From Desulfobaccales bacterium (GTDB taxonomy: Bacteria > Desulfobacterota > Desulfobaccia > Desulfobaccales > 0-14-0-80-60-11), in the NCBI GenBank assembly GCA_037481655.1, contig JBBFLF010000006.1:1-64000 (forward strand): a DNA stretch of 64,000 nt. The letters are read 5' to 3'. Below the pieces are notes generated by a model that was not told the origin of the DNA, ran no database searches, and worked only from the letters and a program-made list of their open reading frames with translations. Shown piece after piece: positions 33,688 through 41,402 of this stretch (position 1 is the stretch's first letter; each line of letters starts with the position of its first letter). Position numbers and translations under genes: made by a program.

Positions 33688-34227
33688 ATGAGGATCGCGC
33701 CTCTCATGGCCATGCTGGTGGCGCTGGCCCTTCTTTCCGGGGAGGCGCCAGCCCAGCGGCGCTCAGGTCGCCTGGGCCCGCCAGCCGGGGCGTCCGCCGA
33801 GATCCAATATCTCCGGGAGGTGGAGCGGGGCATCTTCCGGCTCACCAATGAGGTGCGCCGCAAGGAGGGTCTGCCGGGCCTCACCTGGGACGCGGCCTTG
33901 GCCCGGGTGGCCCGGGCCCACAGCGCCGACATGCTGGTCCGGGGCTACTTCCGGCACGAAAGTCCGGAGGGCCGCACCCCTCATGAGCGGGCAAAGGACG
34001 GCACGCCCTATGCCTTGGCCGCCAGCGGGGAAAACCTCTGGGGCGCCCAGGGCGACCAGCCCCTGGACCCGGAGAGGTTGCCCCGCATCATTGTGGACAC
34101 CTGGCTGGCCAGCCCCGGGCATCGGGCCAATCTGTTGAACCCGGCCTTCACGGACCTTGGCGTGGGCGTGGCGCAAAAAGGAAACGCCATCCGGGCCACC
34201 CAGGTCTTTGGTCGGCCTCGGCAATGA
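33688..34227 (+). CDS. Exported CAP/SCP-domain protein
   Basis: A 179-residue exported protein. Residues 1-21 are a signal peptide (MRIAPLMAMLVALALLSGEAPAQ). The CAP domain covers about 45-175: IFRLTNEVRRKEGLPGLTWD, LARVARAHSADMLVRGYFRHESP (His and Glu of the CAP cavity), ASGENLW and WLASPGHRANLLNPAFTDLGVG (second His). Bacterial members are of mostly unknown function, linked to envelope or spore structures. The ATG at 33688 gives the signal peptide; an ATG at 33607 sits against a purine-rich site but would bury the signal sequence after 27 residues. It follows the NuoF/GltD fusion by 112 bases. Confidence 0.85.
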   Translation: MRIAPLMAMLVALALLSGEAPAQRRSGRLGPPAGASAEIQYLREVERGIFRLTNEVRRKEGLPGLTWDAALARVARAHSADMLVRGYFRHESPEGRTPHERAKDGTPYALAASGENLWGAQGDQPLDPERLPRIIVDTWLASPGHRANLLNPAFTDLGVGVAQKGNAIRATQVFGRPRQ

Positions 34228-34373
34228 GCCAGGGCTTTCCCGGAGGCGCCCAGTAATACTGAGGGGCGGCGGTATAGTGAAGCCGGCCCCTGGAGCCGCT
34301 CTTCTGCGATGGGCACCTCTGGCGGAAGGTAGGCGGGGGCGGCGGTACATAGTTAATGAGGCCGGCCCCCTTC

Positions 34374-34391
34374 GGCCGCTCAAGAGCGGCC
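34374..34391 (+). terminator. Terminator-like hairpin after the CAP-domain gene
   Basis: GGCCGCTC and GAGCGGCC form a perfect stem with AA between (effectively a 7-base-pair stem with a four-base loop), followed by TTGGCC and a TA-rich stretch (ATTAATAATTTATTT). The T-run is not immediate, so it may be a weak or processed terminator. Confidence 0.5.
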
Positions 34392-34432
34392 TTGGCCATT
34401 AATAATTTATTTGCATCCTTGTGAAATGGCCG

Positions 34433-34460
34433 TTGACATTTTTCTCACTATCATTATGTT
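34433..34460 (+). promoter_or_regulatory. Sigma-70-type promoter for the TauE-like gene
   Basis: TTGACA (34433-34438) is a perfect -35 box; TATGTT (34455-34460) lies 16 bases downstream as -10. Transcription would start about 34467 and give a leader of about 100 bases before the ATG at 34566. Confidence 0.65.
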
Positions 34461-34565
34461 TAGGTAACTTTTTCAGGGGCAGGGCGTCCTGCCGCCCTGT
34501 CCCCTGACACCCCCGCCGGGATCATTCCCGGCGTGCTTTTCCGACACCACTTCTTGGAGGTCTGG

Positions 34566-35924
34566 ATGAAGAACAAGTATCTGGTCATGGTCACCCTGTT
34601 CGCCTGCCTGGCGTTGGTTGCGCTCCCGGCCTTGGCCCAGGAGGCAGGCAAGCCCCCGACGCCGGCGCCTGAGAGCGCCCCGCCGGCGGCGGCCCCGCAG
34701 CCCACTCCTCCTGCGCCCGCAGCCCCGGCACCCGCAGCCCCGGCGCCTGAGGCCGCCAAACCGGCCGCGCCGGCACCCGCGCCTGAGGCCGCCAAACCGG
34801 CCCCTCCGGCCCCGGCGCCGGAAGCGGCCAAACCGGCGGCCAAATTGTCCAAGCTGGAAGAGGCCATCGCCAAGACTCCCAAGGGCACCGGCAAAGGTGA
34901 GATCAACCCCAATGCCCCCAAAGGCTTCATGGGCATTCCCGGCGCTCCGAGCCATTTCTGGCTCTGGTATATCCTCTGGGGCACCTGGGTGGGTTGGATC
35001 TTCTCCTCCGTGGGCGCCTTCGGCGGCATCATGGCCGGGGTGGGCCATATTACCGTGTTCGGATTGTCGGATTACGCCGCCACCTTCAGGAAGACCAGTC
35101 CCACACTCAACAAGCTCTTGACCGACTCCATCCGCACCAGTAACCAGTATCTGGTGGGTCTCTCCGCCCTCATCTCCTCCTTCACGTACTGGCGCATGGG
35201 TCGCCTGGTGCTGCCTTTGGGCTTGTGTCTGGCCATCGGCGGGATTTTGGCCGGTTATCTGGTGCCCCTGCTCACCGTGGGCAAAATGGATGTGGGTCTT
35301 TATGTGGGCTTTTTCGGCATCGTCGTCTTTGCCGTAGCCTTTGTGCTCTTTTATGAGACCACCCCCAGGGGGATGGAGGCCCGCAAGGCGGCCCGGGCCG
35401 CGGCCAAGGCCTTTGAGGACGCCCACATCCGCAAAACCACCGAGGTGTCGGCGGAACACGCCGCCGGGGTCCGGGTCACCCACTGGAGCCCCAGCCGGAT
35501 CCACTTCACCTTCTACGGGGTGGAATTCTCCTTCAACCCCATCTGGCCTCTGTTGGGCGGCTTTGTGATCAACGGCATCTCTGCCCTCATCGGCGTGGGC
35601 GGCGGCTTTCTCTACGTGCCTTTCCTCACCTCGGTGGCGGGCCTGCCCATGTTCATCGTGGCCGGCACCTCCGCCTTGGCGGTCTTGGTGGGCATGATTG
35701 TCAATATCTTCAACATGATGGTGGTCCAGAAAGTGCCGGTGGATTTCCTCCTCATCTTCACCGAGCTCATCGGCATCGCCATCGGCTCGGTGCTGGGGCC
35801 GATAACCTCCAAGAAGATCCCGGAAGTCTGGCTGAAGCGCCTCTTCGTGGTCCTGGCCCTCTACGTGGGCATCGGCTACGTCACCAAAGGCTTCCTGGGC
35901 AAGTCCTGGCTGCCGGGCATGTAG
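34566..35924 (+). CDS. TauE/SafE-type anion exporter with Pro/Ala-rich N-terminal arm
   Basis: A 452-residue membrane protein of the sulfite exporter TauE/SafE family, which moves sulfite, sulfoacetate or related organosulfur anions. Residues 1-24 look like a signal sequence or first helix (LVMVTLFACLALVALPALAQ); residues 28-95 are low complexity, with APAPEAAKPA repeated about three times. About eight hydrophobic helices follow, including two glycine-rich halves (FSSVGAFGGIMAGVGH and ALIGVGGGFLYVPFL), the family's inverted repeat. The large loop around residues 260-320 is hydrophilic. The Pro/Ala arm would span the periplasm and may bind a partner. GGAGGTCTGG precedes the ATG. In a sulfate-reducing host sulfite export is a sensible role; the substrate is not proved. 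Confidence 0.83.
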   Translation: MKNKYLVMVTLFACLALVALPALAQEAGKPPTPAPESAPPAAAPQPTPPAPAAPAPAAPAPEAAKPAAPAPAPEAAKPAPPAPAPEAAKPAAKLSKLEEAIAKTPKGTGKGEINPNAPKGFMGIPGAPSHFWLWYILWGTWVGWIFSSVGAFGGIMAGVGHITVFGLSDYAATFRKTSPTLNKLLTDSIRTSNQYLVGLSALISSFTYWRMGRLVLPLGLCLAIGGILAGYLVPLLTVGKMDVGLYVGFFGIVVFAVAFVLFYETTPRGMEARKAARAAAKAFEDAHIRKTTEVSAEHAAGVRVTHWSPSRIHFTFYGVEFSFNPIWPLLGGFVINGISALIGVGGGFLYVPFLTSVAGLPMFIVAGTSALAVLVGMIVNIFNMMVVQKVPVDFLLIFTELIGIAIGSVLGPITSKKIPEVWLKRLFVVLALYVGIGYVTKGFLGKSWLPGM

Positions 35925-35976
35925 TCAGCTGAGGGGCCGGAGGAGAACTCCGGTGCCCGGGAAAGTTATGAACCGG

Positions 35977-36004
35977 AGAGGCCGGGCATCAGGGCCCGGC
36001 CTCT
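35977..36004. terminator. Strong hairpin after the TauE-like gene
   Basis: AGAGGCCGGGC (35977-35987) pairs perfectly with GCCCGGCCTCT (35994-36004) around ATCAGG. There is no T-run, so it may slow exonucleases or act with Rho; it lies 52 bases before the next gene. Confidence 0.5.
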
Positions 36005-36055
36005 GCCATCATGAACCTGCTCCACTGACACCTTAAACCCTCATCTCTCCCGGTC

Positions 36056-36595
36056 ATGGACATGCCGTGGCCTTTCTTGGCCCTGGATCCTTATCTCATC
36101 CGGTTCTACCGTCTCACCGGCCATACGCTGCTGGATTTTTATCTGGGCACCTTTGTCCTGGCCCTCCACGCCCTGGCCCTGGGAGAGCTGAGCCTCTGGC
36201 TGGCCCGCCGGCTGGTGGGCCGGTATCTGGAGGAGACCGCGGCCAGGGCCAAACATTATCACGACCTCTCCATCGAGGCCCTGAAAGCCGGGGACAAGGC
36301 GGCTTATGAGGCCGCCAACAAACTGGCCAACGAGGCCTTCAGCAAATCCTTTTTCCAGCAGTTGGCCCTCTCCGGGGCTTTCTTTTGGCCGGCACCCGTG
36401 GCCTTGGCTTGGATGCAATACCGCTTTTTGGGGGTGGAGATCCCCCTGCCGGGCACGGATCTCAGCGTGGGCTTCATGGGGGCCTTCATCCTCTGCTATA
36501 TCCCCGCCTATTTTCTCTGGAAGCGCCTGCTGCGGAGGGCGACGAAGCGGCTCAAGACTGCGGAAATCCCCCCGCCTCCGGCGCCCGGGGAGTGA
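36056..36595 (+). CDS. Membrane protein of unknown function next to TauE-like exporter
   Basis: A 179-residue membrane protein. Three hydrophobic stretches are visible: residues 22-48 (LDFYLGTFVLALHALALGEL), about 98-120 (QLALSGAFFWPAPVALAWM) and about 138-158 (VGFMGAFILCYIPAYFLW). Between the first two lies an amphipathic, Ala/Lys-rich segment (HDLSIEALKAGDKAAYEAAN) predicted to be cytosolic and coiled. The C-terminus is basic and ends in a Pro-rich tail. I recognise no family with confidence; a distant resemblance to EMC3/DUF106-type insertases is possible. The start at 36056 has no clear ribosome binding site, so an ATG two codons later is possible too. The proximity to the TauE-like gene suggests a joint function. 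Confidence 0.7.
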   Translation: MDMPWPFLALDPYLIRFYRLTGHTLLDFYLGTFVLALHALALGELSLWLARRLVGRYLEETAARAKHYHDLSIEALKAGDKAAYEAANKLANEAFSKSFFQQLALSGAFFWPAPVALAWMQYRFLGVEIPLPGTDLSVGFMGAFILCYIPAYFLWKRLLRRATKRLKTAEIPPPPAPGE

Positions 36596-36760
36596 GGAAA
36601 AGCTCACCCTCCGGCCCTGGCGCCTTGCAGACCCCACCCCTTCGTGCTACCTTAAGGCCAAAGTCCTCTTAATTACAAAGCGTGGGCCGGGGATGGGACC
36701 TCGGCGTTAACGTCGCACCCTCACGGGCTTTTTGCACATCTGCGCCACAAGGAGGGAGTT

Positions 36761-37747
36761 ATGGGCAAGGTAGCCATCAATGGCATGGGTCGCATCGGTC
36801 GGGCGGCATTGCGCATCATCATGGACACCCCCCAGTTGGAGCTGGTGGCGGTGAATGACCTCATGCCCCTGGACAACCTGGTGTATCTATTGCGCTACGA
36901 CACCGTATACGGCCGCTATCACCGCAAGGTGGAGGCCATCGACGGCCAGCTGGCGGTGGACGGCAAAATCATCCGCACCTTCAATATCAAAGACCCGGCC
37001 CAACTCCCCTGGAAGGACCTGGGGGTGGACCTGGTCTTTGAGTGCACCGGCGTCTTCACCAATTACGAAGGCCTGACCAAACACCTCCAGGCCGGGGCCA
37101 AATACGCCCTCCTCTCCGCGCCTCCCAAGGATAATCTTTGCACCATCGTGCATGGCGTCACCGAGCCCGGCGGCGAGCAGGCTTTCTCCTGCGCCAGCTG
37201 CACCACCAACTGCATCGCCCCGGTGATCGAGGTGCTGGGCCGCCGCATCGGCATCAAGAAGGCCATCATGACCACCATCCACGCCTACACCTCCAGCCAG
37301 CTCATTGTGGACGGGCCGGCCAAGAAATGGGCCCGGGGCCGGGCCGGGGCCGCCAACTTTGTGCCCACCTCCACTGGCGCCGCCAAGGCGGTCACCGAAA
37401 TCCTGCCGCAATACAAGGGCAAATTCGACGGCGTGGCAGTGCGGGGGCCGGTGCCCTGCGGCTCCTTGGCCGACATCACCATGCTCATGGAGCGGCCCAC
37501 CACCGTGAAGGAAGTGAACGACATCCTCATCGAGGAATCGGCAACCCCCCGGTATCAAGGCATCCTGGGGGTCAGCCACGACCCTCTGGTGTCCTCCGAC
37601 ATCATCCAGGACCCCCGGGCCTCGGTGGTGGAACTCAGCATGACCCAGGTGGTGGACGGCGACCTGGTGAAGGTCATGACCTGGTACGATAACGAATGGG
37701 GCTACACCAACCAGATGATCCGGGAAGCCATCCGCCTGGTCGGCTGA
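36761..37747 (+). CDS. gap: Glyceraldehyde-3-phosphate dehydrogenase
   Basis: A 328-residue NAD-dependent GAPDH of glycolysis and gluconeogenesis. The Rossmann motif INGMGRIGRAALR opens the protein, the catalytic cysteine lies in CASCTTNCIAP (Cys147), and the family blocks TTIHAYTSSQ, GRAGAANFVPTSTGAAKAV and MTWYDNEWGYTNQM are present. VAVNDL at the end of the second strand fits NAD rather than NADP. In the inner core GPVPCGSLADIT has a Cys where most enzymes have Thr or Val. AAGGAGGGAGTT precedes the ATG. A repeat element and a GH15 glucoamylase gene follow, suggesting a role in the metabolism of stored glucan. Confidence 0.96.
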   Translation: MGKVAINGMGRIGRAALRIIMDTPQLELVAVNDLMPLDNLVYLLRYDTVYGRYHRKVEAIDGQLAVDGKIIRTFNIKDPAQLPWKDLGVDLVFECTGVFTNYEGLTKHLQAGAKYALLSAPPKDNLCTIVHGVTEPGGEQAFSCASCTTNCIAPVIEVLGRRIGIKKAIMTTIHAYTSSQLIVDGPAKKWARGRAGAANFVPTSTGAAKAVTEILPQYKGKFDGVAVRGPVPCGSLADITMLMERPTTVKEVNDILIEESATPRYQGILGVSHDPLVSSDIIQDPRASVVELSMTQVVDGDLVKVMTWYDNEWGYTNQMIREAIRLVG

Positions 37748-37751
37748 GATA

Positions 37752-37881
37752 TGGGGGAGGGGCCAGGGGCCGGTGGGCCCCTGCCCCTCCCCCACACCCC
37801 CACCCCAACCCCTTGATGGGGGTGGGGAGGGGAGTTTGAGGGGAGGGCGGGGGATTGGCAATCCCCAGGCCCTCCCCTCAA
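37752..37881. repeat. Three-hairpin intergenic element (copy E, inverted)
   Basis: This copy is inverted relative to C and D: first TGGGGGAGGGGCCAGGGGCC pairs with GGGCCCCTGCCCCTCCCCCA, then CCCCCACCCCAACCCC pairs with GGGGGTGGGGAGGGG, then TTGAGGGGAGGGCGGGGGATT pairs with AATCCCCAGGCCCTCCCCTCAA. It starts 5 bases after the gap stop and ends 24 bases before the GH15 start. Confidence 0.9.
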
Positions 37882-37904
37882 GTCTCCAGCCCATGGAGGA
37901 CACC

Positions 37905-39962
37905 ATGCCCCGGGACTTGCCCCTGTCCAATGGCCGGTTGCTCATCTGTTTCGACCGGCACTATTGCCTCCGGGATTTGTATTTTCCCCATGTGGGGCAG
38001 GAAAATCATCTCCTGGGAGCTCGCTGCCGCCTGGGGGTGTGGGTGGGGGGGAGCTTCGCCTGGGTGGGGGAGGAGTGGCGCCGGGAACTCCTCTACGCCC
38101 CGGACACCCTGGTCACCGATGTGCGCCTCTACCATGAGGCCCTGCAGCTCCTCCTCTGCTGCCGGGATGCGGTGGATTTCCATGAAGACGTCTGGCTCAG
38201 GGAGGTGATGGTGGAAAATCTCGCCCCCCAGAAGCGGGAGGTGCGGCTGTTTTTCACCCTGGACCTGAGCATCTCCGGCAACAATGTGGGGGACACCGCG
38301 GCCTTCGATCCCAAAAGCGGAGGCCTGCTGCACTACAAGGGCGCCCGCTATTTCCTGGCCAACGCCTGGGGGGAGAGCCCTGACGGCCTGGAGCAGTTTG
38401 CCGTGGGGGAAAAGGGGGTGCCGGGGAAGGAAGGCACCTGGCGGGATGCGGAAGACGGGGTCCTCTCCGGCAATCCCATCGCCCAGGGGTCAGTGGATTC
38501 GGTTCTGGGGGTGAGCCTCAGGGTGCCGGGGATGGACCGGCGCTCCGCCTACTTCTGGCTGGCCGCCGGGGAGAACCGCGCCGAGGTGCAGCGCCTGGAC
38601 AGCCTGGTGAAATCCCGGCACCCGGCCCGGCTCCTCAAGCGCACCGCCGATTACTGGACCCTGTGGATCAAAAAGGAATCGCCGCCCCTGGGCCTGCTGC
38701 CGCCCAAGGTGGGGGAGCTCTACCACCGCAGCCTCCTGATCCTGCGCACCCAGACCGACGCCCAGGGCGGCATCCTGGCGGGCAATGACTCGGATGTCAT
38801 CCACTTCAACCGGGACACGTACTCCTATATCTGGCCCCGGGACGGCGCCCTGGTGGCCCACGCCCTGGATCTGGCCGGGCACCCCACCGCGCCCCGTAAT
38901 TTTTTCCGCTTCATGGCGAAGCTGGTGGAACCCGAGGGCTGCCTGCTGCACAAATACAATCCCGACGGCACCCTGGCCTCCTCCTGGCACCCGTGGTATG
39001 AGGACGGCCAGCCCCAGCTGCCCATCCAGGAGGACTCCACCGCCCTGGTGGTCTGGGCCCTGTGGCACCACTTTGTCTCCTACCGGGACCTGGATGTCAT
39101 CAAGCCCCTTTACCGGCCCCTGGTGAAGAAGGCGGCGGAGTTCATGTGCGCCTTTAGGGAGCCGGAGTCCGGCCTGCCGGCCCCCTCCTATGACCTGTGG
39201 GAGGAGCGGCGGGGCATCTCCGCTTTCACGGTGGGCGCCGTCTTCGGCGGCCTCACCGCCGCCGCCCTGTTCTGCATGGTCTTTGGCGAAGAGGAGCTCT
39301 CCCAGCGCTATCGCCAGGTGGCGGCGGAAATTCGGGACGCCGCCTCCCGGCATCTCTGGCGAGAGGAGGCCGGGCGCTTCTGCCGCATGCTCAGCCGGGG
39401 GCCCGAAGGCGCCCTGATCCCGGACCTGACCCCGGACGCCAGCCTCTGGGGGCTCTTTGCCTTCGGCTTATACACCGCCGATGATCCCCGCATCGCCGCC
39501 ACCCTGAGCCGGCTGCGGGAACGCCTCTGGGTGCCGGGACCGGTGGGGGGGATGGCCCGCTACGAGGGCGACCCCTACCATCGGGTGAGTCCGGAGGGCC
39601 CGGGCAACCCCTGGTTCATCTGCACCCTGTGGCTGGCTGATTATCTCCTGGAGCGGGGGGATGCGGCGGGGGAAGAGGAGGCCCTGGGAATCCTCTCCTG
39701 GGTGGCCGACCATGCCCTGCCCTCGGGGGTGCTGGCGGAGCAGCTCCATCCGCTGACCGGGGAGCCCCTGTCGGTTTCACCCCTCACCTGGAGCCACGCC
39801 ACCTATGTCACCACCGTGCACCGCCTCCTCAAGCGCCGGGCCAGAACTGTCGCCCTGCCGGAGGCCCCCACCGCCTATGCCCCGTACTTGCGCCCCGAGG
39901 ACTGGATCGAGCGTCTGTATGCTCAGACCTGCGACTCCATCCACGGGCTGTGCAGAATTTAG
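37905..39962 (+). CDS. Glycoside hydrolase family 15 glucoamylase-like protein
   Basis: A 685-residue cytoplasmic hydrolase acting on alpha-glucans (glucoamylase or glucodextranase type). The N-terminal third (about 1-250) is the beta-sandwich domain usual in bacterial GH15; the (alpha/alpha)6 barrel follows with DTYSYIWPRDGALVAHALDL (substrate binding), QEDSTALVVWAL, the proposed general acid in APSYDLWEERRG and the general base region VLAEQLHPLTG with SPLTWSHA. No signal peptide is present. The ATG at 37905 has GGAGGA five bases ahead; the ATG at 37893 and earlier starts within the repeat are rejected. With gap upstream and pentose phosphate genes nearby it probably serves the turnover of glycogen or trehalose-like storage compounds. 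Confidence 0.9.
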   Translation: MPRDLPLSNGRLLICFDRHYCLRDLYFPHVGQENHLLGARCRLGVWVGGSFAWVGEEWRRELLYAPDTLVTDVRLYHEALQLLLCCRDAVDFHEDVWLREVMVENLAPQKREVRLFFTLDLSISGNNVGDTAAFDPKSGGLLHYKGARYFLANAWGESPDGLEQFAVGEKGVPGKEGTWRDAEDGVLSGNPIAQGSVDSVLGVSLRVPGMDRRSAYFWLAAGENRAEVQRLDSLVKSRHPARLLKRTADYWTLWIKKESPPLGLLPPKVGELYHRSLLILRTQTDAQGGILAGNDSDVIHFNRDTYSYIWPRDGALVAHALDLAGHPTAPRNFFRFMAKLVEPEGCLLHKYNPDGTLASSWHPWYEDGQPQLPIQEDSTALVVWALWHHFVSYRDLDVIKPLYRPLVKKAAEFMCAFREPESGLPAPSYDLWEERRGISAFTVGAVFGGLTAAALFCMVFGEEELSQRYRQVAAEIRDAASRHLWREEAGRFCRMLSRGPEGALIPDLTPDASLWGLFAFGLYTADDPRIAATLSRLRERLWVPGPVGGMARYEGDPYHRVSPEGPGNPWFICTLWLADYLLERGDAAGEEEALGILSWVADHALPSGVLAEQLHPLTGEPLSVSPLTWSHATYVTTVHRLLKRRARTVALPEAPTAYAPYLRPEDWIERLYAQTCDSIHGLCRI

Positions 39963-39968
39963 GGGGCC

Positions 39969-40421
39969 TCAAAAAGGTGGGTAAAGCTGGTTGACCTCTT
40001 GGAAATGGGTCACCAGGACAAAACGCTCCACCGTCACCACGAGGAGGGCGCAGCCGGGCTGGGCCACGAACTCCCTTAGATACGGGTGTTTCCCGAGATA
40101 TAGCTCCAAGTGCGGCTGGCGTTCCCGGCCGATGAGCTCCCGGGCCCGGCCCAGAATGGTGACCGCCGCCGCGTCACGAAAATCCTCCGGCCGGTTGGCC
40201 CGACTGTCCACCAACAGCGCCACCCGGGGGTCGGCCAACAGATTGGCGAATTTGTGCGTGTCCCGCCGGGTGGCAAAGACCACCTGACGCAAATCCGCCG
40301 TGGCGGCAAAAGCCATGAGATTGGCATAGGGCTGCCCCTGACTCTGGGTGGCCAACACCGCCAAGGGCTGCGTGCGCAACAGACCTCGGATCACCTCCAG
40401 CAATTTTTCCCGCTCCGCCAT
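39969..40421 (-). CDS. Pyridoxamine 5'-phosphate oxidase-family flavin-binding protein
   Basis: A 150-residue split-barrel flavoprotein of the pyridoxamine-phosphate-oxidase-like superfamily. Recognisable are LAVLATQSQGQPYANLMAF (first strands), VVFATRRDTHKFANLLADPR (FMN phosphate binding: T-x-K-x-NL), VALLVDSRA and AAAVTILGRARE. The C-terminus departs from PdxH and lacks its substrate residues. The function may be flavin, haem or F420-related reductase; cofactor identity remains open. The gene is antisense to the flanking genes, ending 6 bases after the GH15 stop on the other strand. Confidence 0.84.
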   Translation of the reverse strand: MAEREKLLEVIRGLLRTQPLAVLATQSQGQPYANLMAFAATADLRQVVFATRRDTHKFANLLADPRVALLVDSRANRPEDFRDAAAVTILGRARELIGRERQPHLELYLGKHPYLREFVAQPGCALLVVTVERFVLVTHFQEVNQLYPPF

Positions 40422-40485
40422 TGTTTCCCCTCTCTAATCCTGACCACAACCTGCCTTGGGATACCAGAATTGTTATAATGAGCAA

Positions 40486-40619
40486 GTGGGAAAGGGGGCC
40501 AGGGGTCACGGACCCCTGCCCCCTCTCCCACCCCTCTCCCCCAACCCCTTATGGGGGGTTGGGAGAGGAGTTTGAGGGGAGGGCGGGGGGCCTGCGGTCC
40601 CCCGGCCCTCCCCTCAAAA
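40486..40619. repeat. Three-hairpin intergenic element (copy F, inverted)
   Basis: Same orientation as copy E. GGGAAAGGGGGCCAGGGGTC pairs with GACCCCTGCCCCCTCTCCC; CTCTCCCCCAACCCC pairs with GGGGGTTGGGAGAG around TTATG; TTTGAGGGGAGGGCGGGGGGCC pairs with GGTCCCCCGGCCCTCCCCTCAAA. It ends 21 bases before the menG start. TATAAT at 40474-40479 lies just upstream and may be a -10 box. Confidence 0.9.
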
Positions 40620-40640
40620 ATCTTTCAGAGACGCTCACAT

Positions 40641-41402
40641 ATGCTTCACCCGGAAGCGGCGGTGTCGGGCAAGGCGGTGGTGGTGCGGCGGTATTTCGGC
40701 GCCATTGCCCGGCGTTATGATCTGGCCAATGATATTCTGAGTTTCGGGGTGCAGCGGGCCTGGAAGCGGCGGGCAGTGCGCTGCCTTCAGCTTCAGCCCG
40801 GGGATCGGGTGGCCGACCTGTGTGGCGGCACCGGGGATCTGGCGCTGTTGGCGGCGCCCCGGGTGGCCCCTCATGGCCGGGTTTATCTCATTGATTTCTC
40901 CCGGGAGATGCTGCTGGTGGGCCGGGAGAAGGTGAGGGCTGCGGGCCTTGGGGACCTCATCCACCCCATTCAGGGCGACGTCCTGCACCTCGCCCTGCCG
41001 GATGAGAGCCTGAACGGGGTCATTGTGGGTTTCGGGGTGCGCAACCTCACGGACATGGCCCAGGGCTTCCGGGAGATGCACCGGGTCCTGAAACCCGGGG
41101 GCCGCCTGGTCTGCTTGGAGTTCTCCCATCCCACCCCGACCTGGTTTGCCCGCCTGTATGAGCTCTATTCCCGCTTTCTCATCCCCCTGGCCGGCAAAAT
41201 CATCGCCGGCAACGCCGCCGCCTATGCCTACCTTACCACCTCCATCCGGGCCTTCCCCCGCGCTCCGGAGCTGGCCGCCCTCCTCACCGCAATCGGCTTC
41301 CGCCAGGTCACCTGGATCCCCCTTACCCGGGGCATCGCCGTGATTCATGTGGGGGTAAAGAGTGCGGCCGCTTCCGGCGGGCCCCAGGAGCCGGCGGGGT
41401 AG
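40641..41402 (+). CDS. menG: Demethylmenaquinone/ubiquinone methyltransferase
   Basis: A 253-residue SAM-dependent C-methyltransferase of the UbiE/MenG family, the last step in menaquinone synthesis in anaerobes. The family's opening RRYFGAIARRYDLANDILSFG, motif I VADLCGGTGDLALLAA (about residues 55-70), post-motif DFSREML, and the two signature stretches GFGVRNLTDMAQGFREM and LEFSHP are all present, as is YLTTSIRAFPRAPELAAL. The ATG at 40641 follows the repeat element. Earlier in-frame starts lie within the repeat. The last 58 bases overlap the zwf gene tail to tail. No other quinone synthesis gene is visible. Confidence 0.93.
   Translation: MLHPEAAVSGKAVVVRRYFGAIARRYDLANDILSFGVQRAWKRRAVRCLQLQPGDRVADLCGGTGDLALLAAPRVAPHGRVYLIDFSREMLLVGREKVRAAGLGDLIHPIQGDVLHLALPDESLNGVIVGFGVRNLTDMAQGFREMHRVLKPGGRLVCLEFSHPTPTWFARLYELYSRFLIPLAGKIIAGNAAAYAYLTTSIRAFPRAPELAALLTAIGFRQVTWIPLTRGIAVIHVGVKSAAASGGPQEPAG

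Larger units (their letters stand above)
34228..34565. other. Intergenic region with imperfect repeats, terminator and promoter
   Basis: Of these 338 bases, 34263-34302 (GGGGCGGCGGTATAGTGAAG, then CCGGCCCCTGGAGCCGCTC) recurs as a variant at 34335-34381. The second copy runs into the hairpin at 34374-34391, and a good promoter lies at 34433-34460. A short GC-rich inverted repeat (AGGGCGTCCTGCCGCCCT) follows near 34481. No gene is seen. Confidence 0.6.

Noticed and set aside
40450-40480. A full sigma-70 promoter before the repeat copy F
   Set aside because: TATAAT at 40474-40479 is convincing as a -10 box, but the only TTG-type -35 candidate (TTGGGA) is 12 bases away, too close, so only the -10 is mentioned.
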